From the NCBI GenBank assembly GCA_025927665.1, contig JAICKZ010000141.1:1-8210 (forward strand): DNA of 8,210 nt, in the 5' to 3' direction. Source of the stretch: Steroidobacteraceae bacterium. GTDB lineage: Bacteria > Pseudomonadota > Gammaproteobacteria > Steroidobacterales > Steroidobacteraceae. A program made the position numbers and the translations under genes. Position 1 is the first letter of the stretch. Each line of letters starts with the position of its first letter. Of the stretch, positions 1 to 5,692 are shown piece after piece. A model generated the notes under the pieces. That model saw nothing but the letters and a program-made list of their open reading frames with translations, did no database searches and had not been told where the DNA came from.

Positions 1-1
1 G

Positions 2-1006
2 GTTGAAAATGTTGATTTGGGCAATGATGTGTATGTAGGTATGTTCTTGTCTGCACACAATGGACAGGGCATGGCGCAAGCCGTATTTCGTGATGTGCGC
101 ATCATTCATCCAGCAAAGCTCGACTTCGTGCCCTATCACGATTACATTGGTTCGCAATTGGAGTTGCTTGATGTTGCAACGGGACATCGCCAAATTGTTT
201 ACAGCTCTGCCGATCCTTTCGAAGCACCCAATTGGAATGTTGATGGGCAATCATTGCAATTCAACAGTAGCGGTGCCGATCCCGACAAGCGTGGACGTCT
301 CTATCGATTCGATCTAGTAACACGCCAACCTACGTTAATTGACACGGGGTTTGCACATCGCCTTAACAACGATCACGTGTTGTCATTCGACGGCAGCATG
401 GTGGGCATCAGCGATCAAACAACGGACAAGGGCGAGTCCACTATCTTCACACTGCCATCAACTGGTGGCATTCCAAAACGCATTACGCCACTTACTCCGT
501 CTTACCTGCATAGCTGGTCACCCGATGGAAAGTACCTGCTATATACCGGTGGTCGCAAAGGTGAGTGGGACATTTATCGCATTCCTTCCGATGGTAGTGG
601 TGCTGAAGTTCAACTGACTAAAGCAAGTGGATTGAACGACGGTCCGGAATATTCACGCGATGGTAAGTACATTTATTTCAACTCTACTCGCAATGGTAAA
701 ATGCAAATCTGGCGCATGAAGGCTGATGGTTCTGAACAAGTGCAACTTACCAACGACGAATACAACAACTGGTTCCCGCATGTATCACCCGATAATAAGT
801 GGCTGTGCATCATCAGTTACGTCGATGAAATCGGACCCAAGGAGCATCCTTACTACAAGCGTGTGTATTTACGGCTGATGCCCATCGATGGCGGCACGCC
901 AAAGGTGATTGCCTACGTATATGGTGGCCAAGGTACGATCAATGTTCCTTCATGGTCACCTGATGGCAAAATGTTGGCCTTTGTTAGCAATACCGATTTG
1001 AAATGA
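2..1006 (+). CDS. TolB/WD40-like beta-propeller protein, 5' truncated by window edge
   Basis: The reading frame is open to the left edge, so the true start lies outside. The TTG at 17 is only the first start-like codon inside and is not believed to be the start. The first 30 or so visible residues (VYVGMFLSAHN, then AVFRDVRII) resemble the end of a lectin-like (DUF1349-type) domain. Several PD40/TolB-like propeller blades follow, marked by SWSPDGKYLLY, EYSRDGKYIYF, HVSPDNKWLCI and SWSPDGKMLAF, with DGG or DGS turns between strands. The protein stops straight after the last blade. Such proteins are usually exported and bind ligands or partners; no catalytic residues are visible. The stop at 1004-1006 lies 12 bases before the next gene, so the two are probably co-transcribed. 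Annotation pipelines often name such proteins TolB-like or, misleadingly, TolR. The fold is well supported; the substrate is unknown. Confidence 0.85.
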   Translation, partial: VENVDLGNDVYVGMFLSAHNGQGMAQAVFRDVRIIHPAKLDFVPYHDYIGSQLELLDVATGHRQIVYSSADPFEAPNWNVDGQSLQFNSSGADPDKRGRLYRFDLVTRQPTLIDTGFAHRLNNDHVLSFDGSMVGISDQTTDKGESTIFTLPSTGGIPKRITPLTPSYLHSWSPDGKYLLYTGGRKGEWDIYRIPSDGSGAEVQLTKASGLNDGPEYSRDGKYIYFNSTRNGKMQIWRMKADGSEQVQLTNDEYNNWFPHVSPDNKWLCIISYVDEIGPKEHPYYKRVYLRLMPIDGGTPKVIAYVYGGQGTINVPSWSPDGKMLAFVSNTDLK

Positions 1007-1012
1007 TGAGGG
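1004..1012 (+). promoter_or_regulatory. Ribosome binding site of the Gfo/Idh/MocA gene
   Basis: The purine-rich run GATGAGGGG ends six bases before the ATG at 1019 and overlaps the stop codon of the preceding gene. This supports ATG 1019 as the start and suggests coupling to the upstream propeller gene. Confidence 0.6.
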
Positions 1013-1018
1013 GTTATC

Positions 1019-2149
1019 ATGAGCTCATTCTCGCGTCGAAAATTTATTACTAGCGCTGCGGCGTTATCATCAATTCCATTAGTGGGTACTACTATGAGTA
1101 ATGTATTAGCAGAGTCATCAAAGAAACCATTGGGTTTTGCATTGTGTGGATTGGGCAAGCTCAGCGCCGAACAAATTGCGCCTGCATTGCAACACACCAA
1201 GTATGCAAAGCTCACCGGTATTATTACGGGCACACCGGCAAAGGCCACTGCGTGGAAACAGAAATACAATATTCCCGACAAGAATATCTACAACTACGAC
1301 AACATGCACGAGATGGTGAACAATCCCGACATCGATGTGGTGTACGTGGTCACGCCCAATGCCCTGCATGCACGCGATACCATCGCTGCAGCCAAAGCAG
1401 GCAAGCATGTGTTCTGCGAAAAGCCAATGGAAGTTTCAACGGCAAAATGTCAACAAATGATCGAAGCCTGCAAACAGGCAGATCGTCTTTTGGGCATTGC
1501 TTATCGTTGTCAATTTGAAGCACATCATTTGGAATGTATTCGCATTGCACGGGAAAAAGAATTTGGCAATTTGAAGATGATCAATTCTGGTTTTTGTATC
1601 GACAACGGTGATCCAAAACAATGGCGTTTGAATCATGCATTGGCAGGTGGCGGATGTTTAATGGATGTTGGTATTTATGCACTGCAATCCGCCTTGTACT
1701 TGACAAGCGAGTTGCCGATTTCAGCAACGGCTGTCACCACTGTTACGAATCCAGAGAAATTCAAAGAAGTGGAAGAAACCATTTCCTTTCAATTGAAGTT
1801 TCCCAGTGGCGTCGTTGGTAATTGCACAGCGTCTTACAATGCGATCGATAATGCCGGTTTCAGAGTGGTTGCGGAACGTGGTTGGTATGGTCTTGACTAT
1901 GGCTTTTATTACAACGGCACGCGAGGCATACGCAGCGACGGCAAGCCATTGCAATTTGCAGACAAGGAGTATGGAAGCAGCGAAAAAGATACGTGGCCAC
2001 AATTTGCCAAAGAGATGGATGACTTTGTTCAATGCATTCTCAATCACAAACCCACGCGCGTTCCCGGAGAAATGGGATTACGAGATGTAAACATCATGCT
2101 GAAAATTTACGACGCGGTGAAAGCAGGCAAGTCGGTCAGTTTGGCTTAA
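1019..2149 (+). CDS. Tat-exported Gfo/Idh/MocA family oxidoreductase (glucose-fructose oxidoreductase-like)
   Basis: This 376-residue protein is a probable NAD(P)-dependent sugar oxidoreductase. It begins SRRKFI followed by a hydrophobic stretch to about residue 31, a twin-arginine (Tat) signal, so it should fold with its cofactor and be exported. A Rossmann domain follows: GLGKLS near 44-49, VVYVVTPNALHA near 108-118, and the catalytic-lysine motif CEKP near 133-136. The C-terminal domain carries WRLNHALAGGGCLMDVGIY near 202-220, which matches the GFOR-type active-site segment, and ends with GEMGLRDVNIMLKIYDA. The length is normal for a GFOR-like protein with a signal. Tat export, the AYRCQFEAHH segment and the GGG-L-D-G-Y block all recall Zymomonas-type glucose-fructose oxidoreductase, but the substrate cannot be read from sequence. 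A good ribosome binding site precedes ATG 1019. It lies between an exported propeller protein and a lipoprotein, which suggests a small periplasmic operon. Confidence 0.9.
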   Translation: MSSFSRRKFITSAAALSSIPLVGTTMSNVLAESSKKPLGFALCGLGKLSAEQIAPALQHTKYAKLTGIITGTPAKATAWKQKYNIPDKNIYNYDNMHEMVNNPDIDVVYVVTPNALHARDTIAAAKAGKHVFCEKPMEVSTAKCQQMIEACKQADRLLGIAYRCQFEAHHLECIRIAREKEFGNLKMINSGFCIDNGDPKQWRLNHALAGGGCLMDVGIYALQSALYLTSELPISATAVTTVTNPEKFKEVEETISFQLKFPSGVVGNCTASYNAIDNAGFRVVAERGWYGLDYGFYYNGTRGIRSDGKPLQFADKEYGSSEKDTWPQFAKEMDDFVQCILNHKPTRVPGEMGLRDVNIMLKIYDAVKAGKSVSLA

Positions 2150-2158
2150 ACAACAGTC

Positions 2159-2506
2159 ATGAAGTATGGAGTCGTGTTGTTGTGTGCATTGCTTAGCGCC
2201 TGCGCCACACCAACAACACGTCCCGCGCGTTCTTCCTATGGATGCATGGTGGCAGTGCGTGATTCGTTACCCAAAAATCTTTTCGATAAACGCGCGCATT
2301 GCCTCGCTTCCGCATTGATTGCACAACAATGCAGTGTTGCGGAAGCCTATCTTGCCGGTGCTGGCAAAGAGATACGCGATCTATTTGTTCCGAGTGATAC
2401 GGCGGAATGGGCCGATTGGCAAGCGGATCGCGTGGGCATTGCTTGCGCCAAAGATCATCATGGTATTGATGACATCGGTGATTGTTGTGCAGGGTACGGT
2501 TGGTAA
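2159..2506 (+). CDS. Small cysteine-rich lipoprotein, function unknown
   Basis: This protein has 115 residues and a clear lipoprotein signal: MKYG, a hydrophobic core, then the lipobox LSAC with the lipidated cysteine at residue 15. The mature part holds six further cysteines (29, 48, 58, 96, 109, 110), an even number that would allow three disulfides in the periplasm. The segment CSVAEAYLAGAGKEIRDLF followed by EWADWQADRVGIAC looks like a conserved core of small uncharacterised proteobacterial lipoproteins, as far as can be recalled without a search. The ATG lies nine bases after the oxidoreductase stop with no evident Shine-Dalgarno sequence, so translation may be coupled to the upstream gene. 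No enzymatic motif is visible. Its envelope location is well supported; its role is unknown. Confidence 0.75.
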   Translation: MKYGVVLLCALLSACATPTTRPARSSYGCMVAVRDSLPKNLFDKRAHCLASALIAQQCSVAEAYLAGAGKEIRDLFVPSDTAEWADWQADRVGIACAKDHHGIDDIGDCCAGYGW

Positions 2507-2607
2507 TTCTTCTTACGTAGAATGGTTGGCGGCTCTTCGTATAATCATCATGATTTGCTAATGGTGGGACATGTCTGACCCTGTACTCTAATAAATTGCA
2601 CTTTGCC

Positions 2608-2630
2608 ACTCCCGCGAAGGCGGGAATTCA
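2608..2630. repeat. REP-like extragenic palindrome
   Basis: The core CCCGCGAAGGCGGG (2611-2624) is a five-base-pair GC stem closing a GAAG loop, flanked by AATTCAG. It closely resembles the ATTCCCGC/GCGGGAAT extragenic palindromes dispersed through many proteobacterial genomes. It lies between the lipoprotein gene and the GIY-YIG-like gene, where it could act as a weak transcription or mRNA-decay barrier. Only one copy is present in this window. Confidence 0.6.
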
Positions 2631-2668
2631 GTAAAACCACTTCCTTACTGGATTAGATTTTGTACCGA

Positions 2669-3256
2669 ATGACTTCATTACTCGACAATTTCGACGCCGC
2701 TACTTCACCCGCTAGTCGACCATTGCGATTTGTTACCAATGCGATGCTTGAGAAATTATTCAATGATGTATTAAAGAATCACGATGGTCTTCGCGGTGCA
2801 CATTGCATTCATGAATGGTGGATGCGTGGTGAAATGGCTGCCAACATCGAAGCCATGCTTGCCAAGTTGTGGCAACACGCTTCAGCATCGATTCCAGAAT
2901 GGTTACCCATGCAACACATCAATTGGTTATCAACGGTGTATGAAGTTGCAGGCCGATTTAAAGATATCAAAAATGGTCGCAGCAATATTTATTTGGTGTT
3001 ACTCGATTACAGCGATAGTCGTGCTGAACCACATGGCATTTATGTGGGCATGAGCAAGTACTCGGCGGCAGTACGATTTGATCAACACAAAGCAGGTGTA
3101 CGTGCTGCGGGTAGTGTATTAAAGCGTGGGTTGGAAGTACTGACTGGCCCGGTATTACATTTACAGTACATTAAACGCAGCGAAGCAGAACGTATTGAAG
3201 AACAATTGGCTGAAGCGTTAAGGGCAGAAGGATTGTTTGTGCAGGGTGGGCATTGA
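2669..3256 (+). CDS. GIY-YIG-like domain protein with an uncharacterised N-terminal domain
   Basis: Counting from ATG 2669, the protein has 195 residues; a TTG three codons upstream is possible but less likely. The N-terminal 100 residues are not recognised. The C-terminal half resembles a GIY-YIG nuclease fold: NIYLVLLDY near 106-114 fits the first (GIY) strand, GIYVGMS near 123-129 the second (YIG) strand, then R136 and H140 within AVRFDQHKAG, and a glutamate-rich helix SEAERIEEQLAEAL near 171-183 where the metal-binding glutamate is expected. GIY-YIG proteins cut DNA in repair, restriction or homing, but some copies are divergent and the activity here is not established. No strong Shine-Dalgarno sequence precedes the start. 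It sits beside the restriction-modification island but its composition is host-like, so a shared function is not assumed. Confidence 0.7.
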   Translation: MTSLLDNFDAATSPASRPLRFVTNAMLEKLFNDVLKNHDGLRGAHCIHEWWMRGEMAANIEAMLAKLWQHASASIPEWLPMQHINWLSTVYEVAGRFKDIKNGRSNIYLVLLDYSDSRAEPHGIYVGMSKYSAAVRFDQHKAGVRAAGSVLKRGLEVLTGPVLHLQYIKRSEAERIEEQLAEALRAEGLFVQGGH

Positions 3257-3271
3257 TAGTAAAAATATGCC

Positions 3272-3288
3272 AGACAGAAAATCTGTTT
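3272..3288 (+). terminator. Weak hairpin after the GIY-YIG-like gene
   Basis: AGACAGA and TCTGTTT form a seven-pair stem (one G-U wobble) around an AAA loop, starting 16 bases after the stop codon at 3254-3256. The stem is AT-rich and followed by only a loose T-rich stretch, so termination is possible but weakly supported. Confidence 0.25.
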
Positions 3289-3356
3289 CATCATTCTTTA
3301 ATCGGATTCCAGTTGCAATAAGCCTGGGCTGGAGATTTCCCTGTCTCACGGGATCC

Positions 3357-3365
3357 TGATAGTCT
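3357..3365 (+). repeat. Left copy of 9-bp direct repeat TGATAGTCT
   Basis: TGATAGTCT occurs here and again at 4842-4850 in the same orientation, on either side of the nuclease and methyltransferase genes. It may mark the ends of an inserted segment. A chance match is possible at this length. Confidence 0.35.
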
Positions 3366-3388
3366 TGCACTTCGGCTAAGCAAATAAG

Positions 3389-3418
3389 TCGCAAGTCTAT
3401 TCTCTTAATAGGTTGCGA
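3389..3418. promoter_or_regulatory. Imperfect inverted repeat upstream of the restriction endonuclease
   Basis: TCGCAA and TTGCGA form the outer six pairs, and CTATT and AATAG the inner five. They are separated by a small two-against-one internal loop and close on a five-base CTCTT loop. The structure lies in a 269-base non-coding stretch (3257-3525), about 110 bases before the GTG start. Its right arm overlaps a poor promoter-like pair, TTGCGA (3413-3418) and TACGAA (3436-3441), with 17 bases between. It could be an operator, an attenuator, or a relic of insertion; nothing here decides which. Confidence 0.35.
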
Positions 3419-3515
3419 ATAGAAAAATTTGATGATACGAAGACGTAGGGGAAATGAATGAAGTGTAAAATCATCGCAGCATATCCCATTTATTCAAAGA
3501 ATTATGTATTTATGC

Positions 3516-3520
3516 AGGAG
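3516..3520 (+). promoter_or_regulatory. Shine-Dalgarno AGGAG deciding the GTG start of the endonuclease
   Basis: AGGAG is followed by five bases and then GTG at 3526. This is the best ribosome binding site in the island and supports the non-ATG start. The same bases lie inside a five-codon ATG reading frame (3512-3529) whose TGA overlaps the GTG. Confidence 0.6.
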
Positions 3521-3525
3521 CGAGA

Positions 3526-4113
3526 GTGAGCCTCGATTTATTACCAAAATTTATTTTGCAGAATTATGAACCGCACGAGTGGAAGCATGCTTGCGCAATT
3601 TTGCACCAAGATTTCCCCAATGAATGGAATGATATTTGTGAGGTTTTAACTAACTTTCGCTTTAAGCGTAGTTGGATCAACATAGGCGGTGGTCGTAAAT
3701 CGAAAGTTTCTGAAGCAATTGATTCTAACCTCTACGCTAAAGGTTGGCAGGAACGGAAGTTTGATACTGAAATCTTAGTTGATAAATTATCTATCGAATC
3801 TCCTACCCACTCAGTAGATTGCTTCAAAAATCGTATTGCGCTGGAGATCGAATGGAATAATAAAGATCCATTTTTTGATCGCGATCTGAATAACTTCAGA
3901 TTATTATTCGAGCTTAGAACAGTAAGTGTCGGTGTAATTATTACGCGATGCGATGACCTGCAAGATATTTTTCAGAAATTAGGTCGGGGGTCAAGTTATG
4001 GAGCATCTACGACGCATATGAGTAAATTGCTACCGCGTATTCATGGTGGCAGCGGTGGCGGTTGCCCGCTTCTTGTGTTTGGAATATCTAAAAAACTATA
4101 TGTAGAGGATTGA
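3526..4113 (+). CDS. BglII/BstYI-like Type II restriction endonuclease
   Basis: This 195-residue protein is a probable PD-(D/E)XK endonuclease acting as a dimer on a short palindrome. The hallmark is VDCFKNRIALEIEWNNKDPFFDRDLNNFRLLFE, residues 97-129. D98, E107 and E109 have the same spacing as D84-E93-Q95 of BglII, except that the last position is Glu, as in BamHI. The following helix and the strand VGVIITR fit the BglII/BstYI-type core. The N-terminal helical segment and the glycine-rich GGSGGGCPLLVFGI near the end look complete, so nothing seems truncated. GTG is the start because AGGAG lies five bases upstream. Composition is about 40% GC by hand count, below the host genes, which suggests transfer. 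The methyltransferase starts 31 bases after its stop. By family, the target probably contains GATC (AGATCT or RGATCY); this is inference. Confidence 0.82.
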   Translation: MSLDLLPKFILQNYEPHEWKHACAILHQDFPNEWNDICEVLTNFRFKRSWINIGGGRKSKVSEAIDSNLYAKGWQERKFDTEILVDKLSIESPTHSVDCFKNRIALEIEWNNKDPFFDRDLNNFRLLFELRTVSVGVIITRCDDLQDIFQKLGRGSSYGASTTHMSKLLPRIHGGSGGGCPLLVFGISKKLYVED

Positions 4114-4127
4114 GCGTGCGAAAAGCT

Positions 4128-4148
4128 ATGGTAATAATTGAATTATGA
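4128..4148 (+). other. Six-codon reading frame overlapping the methyltransferase start
   Basis: The frame ATG GTA ATA ATT GAA TTA TGA ends inside the ATGA of the methyltransferase start at 4145. The methyltransferase has no visible Shine-Dalgarno sequence, so re-initiation from this tiny frame, or weak direct initiation, may set its level. No ribosome binding site is evident for the tiny frame either. Its translation is unproven. Confidence 0.25.
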
Positions 4149-4819
4149 AAATTCTAGAAAGCGCTGCGGCAGATCTGCTTAAGAAGCATGGCGGAAAACG
4201 TTACAGGACGATACTTGCTGACCCTCCGTGGCAGTTTCAAAATCGGACTGGAAAAATGGCACCGGAGCACAAGCGATTAGCTCGCTATAGCACAATGGAA
4301 CTGGATGAGATTCTCGGTCTTCCGGTTCGCTCGTTGGCTGATGATACGTCACATCTTTATCTATGGGTGCCGAATGCTTTGTTGTTAGAGGGCATCAAGG
4401 TTTTGGAGGCATGGGGATTTAAATATAAGAGCAACCTTGTCTGGCACAAGATTCGTAAAGATGGTGGTCCCGATGGGCGTGGTGTTGGTTTTTACTTTCG
4501 TAATGTTACGGAATTAGTTCTGTTTGGTGTACGTGGCAAGAATGCGCGGACGCTTGCGCCTGGCCGTCGCCAGGTGAACTTTCTTGCAACCCGAAAGCGA
4601 GAGCATTCACGTAAGCCAGATGAGTTTTATGACATCGTGGAATCCTGTAGCCCGGGGCCGTATCTTGAACTATTTGCTCGAGGTGCGAGACCGGACTGGG
4701 CGGTCTGGGGTAACCAGGCAGATGATAGCTATTATCCAGATTGGGAAACGTACTCGAATCATTCACGCGCAGAGGTAATACCAATCACTGCGGCTAAAAA
4801 AATTCGAAAGAGAGCTTGA
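4145..4819 (+). CDS. MT-A70 family adenine-N6 DNA methyltransferase (modification subunit)
   Basis: This 224-residue protein should transfer methyl from S-adenosylmethionine to adenine N6 in DNA. The catalytic DPPW is at 26-29, within RTILADPPWQF. The MT-A70 core follows: SHLYLWVPN near 69-77, GFKYKSNLVWHK near 91-102, FRNVTELVLFGVRGK near 118-132, and the cofactor-binding C-terminal block REHSRKPDEFYDIVESCSPGPYLELFARG. The length suits a single-domain beta-class enzyme such as M.MunI. ATG 4145 is forced: an in-frame TGA lies at 4139-4141 and DPPW is only 25 codons in. It follows the endonuclease on the same strand with a 31-base gap, so it is probably the cognate modification enzyme. Its composition, about 48% GC in sampled stretches, is closer to the host than that of the nuclease gene. 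A solitary or regulatory methyltransferase is the alternative, but the pairing argues against it. Confidence 0.88.
   Translation: MKILESAAADLLKKHGGKRYRTILADPPWQFQNRTGKMAPEHKRLARYSTMELDEILGLPVRSLADDTSHLYLWVPNALLLEGIKVLEAWGFKYKSNLVWHKIRKDGGPDGRGVGFYFRNVTELVLFGVRGKNARTLAPGRRQVNFLATRKREHSRKPDEFYDIVESCSPGPYLELFARGARPDWAVWGNQADDSYYPDWETYSNHSRAEVIPITAAKKIRKRA
4171..4176. other. AGATCT hexamer inside the methyltransferase 5' coding region
   Basis: AGATCT, the BglII site and a member of RGATCY, lies 26 bases into the methyltransferase gene. It is one of three RGATCY sites in the window, with GGATCC at 3351-3356 and AGATCC at 3864-3869, all inside the island. If this is the system's own target, its methylation could feed back on expression. 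Confidence 0.5.
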
Positions 4820-4841
4820 TAAAATTATGGAGACTCGTGCT

Positions 4842-4850
4842 TGATAGTCT
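4842..4850 (+). repeat. Right copy of 9-bp direct repeat TGATAGTCT
   Basis: This is the second copy of the repeat at 3357-3365, 23 bases after the methyltransferase stop. AGTCT at its end also pairs with AGACT at 4831-4835 around a ten-base loop, a weak structure between convergent genes. Confidence 0.35.
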
Positions 4851-4859
4851 GAGCCCAAC

Positions 4860-5648
4860 CTATTTCTTTTTCCTAAACACTTTCTCATCTTCATAAAACT
4901 CTCGATCTTGCTTTGGCCACCAACTCGGCACACCTAACACTGGCAGTGGTGTGAAGCGTGATGTACTTAGTTCCGTTGTGGCAAGATCATTTGCTACTTG
5001 TGCATCCAGCCATTCACGTTTTGAATCGTGAGACATTGAAAAATAGTGATCAGATGCAGTGACGACCCACAGATGTGCAGTGACTGCTTTATAGGGATTC
5101 ACCAATTTTTCCATCAAGGCATGACCGAACAACCATACTTCAGCATCTTGCCCAAAGGTATTGCGTTGATCAATGAACGCACTTAACCATTGATGGTTTC
5201 GCAATGCATTCACCAATGCCTTACCTTGTGTGGTATCGCTGACCACCATCAATGCGGCATTTTCATCAAAGATTGTCGCGGCATCGCGTGCAGGACCGCG
5301 TGACTTACCGATGCCATTGCGAACAATCTGTGCTGTCTGCAATGCATTTAATTGCTTTTTGATATTAGGAAAGCTTAGCCATACCAGTGCATTGAAGAAG
5401 TCATGCAAATTTTCGCGTGTGGGTACTTTACCTGTTTCGCTGATGAAAGTTTCATAAGCCATGTCTTGTGGCAATGTCGCTTGATCGACAAAAGATAAAG
5501 GCAATCCGAGATGGTTGGACAATGATAGAGCAGCACATTGTTGATTCAATGCAGTACGCCAATTGATATGATTGGCAAGACACTTTGCCATAGTATTTAT
5601 TGACGCATACCATGGCCGTGTCCAATCGATGGAATTGAGCATACTCAT
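4860..5648 (-). CDS. DUF3025 family protein
   Basis: Counting from the ATG at 5646-5648, the protein has 262 residues. Conserved blocks typical of DUF3025 are visible: IDWTRPW at 7-13, TRENLHDFFNALVWLSFP near 77-94, RDAATIFDENAAL near 121-133 and FGHALMEKL near 174-182. The frame stays open to 5768, but that extension would run antisense through the start of the neighbouring gene and reads as unconserved sequence, so the internal ATG is preferred; ATG 5640 is a further option. No signal peptide or membrane segment is seen, so a cytoplasmic location is likely. The His, Asp and Asn residues in the HDFFN and FDEN motifs look like possible active-site residues, but no activity is known. The gene is divergent from the GST-like gene and convergent with the restriction-modification island. 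Confidence 0.82.
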   Translation of the reverse strand: MSMLNSIDWTRPWYASINTMAKCLANHINWRTALNQQCAALSLSNHLGLPLSFVDQATLPQDMAYETFISETGKVPTRENLHDFFNALVWLSFPNIKKQLNALQTAQIVRNGIGKSRGPARDAATIFDENAALMVVSDTTQGKALVNALRNHQWLSAFIDQRNTFGQDAEVWLFGHALMEKLVNPYKAVTAHLWVVTASDHYFSMSHDSKREWLDAQVANDLATTELSTSRFTPLPVLGVPSWWPKQDREFYEDEKVFRKKK

Positions 5649-5692
5649 CGTGTCATTATGCCTGCCATCCCTCAGATGACAATCAAACCGTG

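Noticed and set aside
913..1281. Minus-strand frame of 122 codons across the propeller and oxidoreductase genes
   Set aside because: It lies opposite two well-supported genes, shows no recognisable motif, and is a typical antisense shadow.
3267..3359. Thirty-codon reading frame upstream of the nuclease
   Set aside because: No ribosome binding site, no recognisable sequence, and its stop overlaps the left 9-bp repeat; chance is the simplest explanation.
3297..3420. tRNA or tRNA fragment as an insertion site
   Set aside because: A GGTTGCGAAT string recalls a T-loop, but no cloverleaf arms or acceptor stem could be matched around it.
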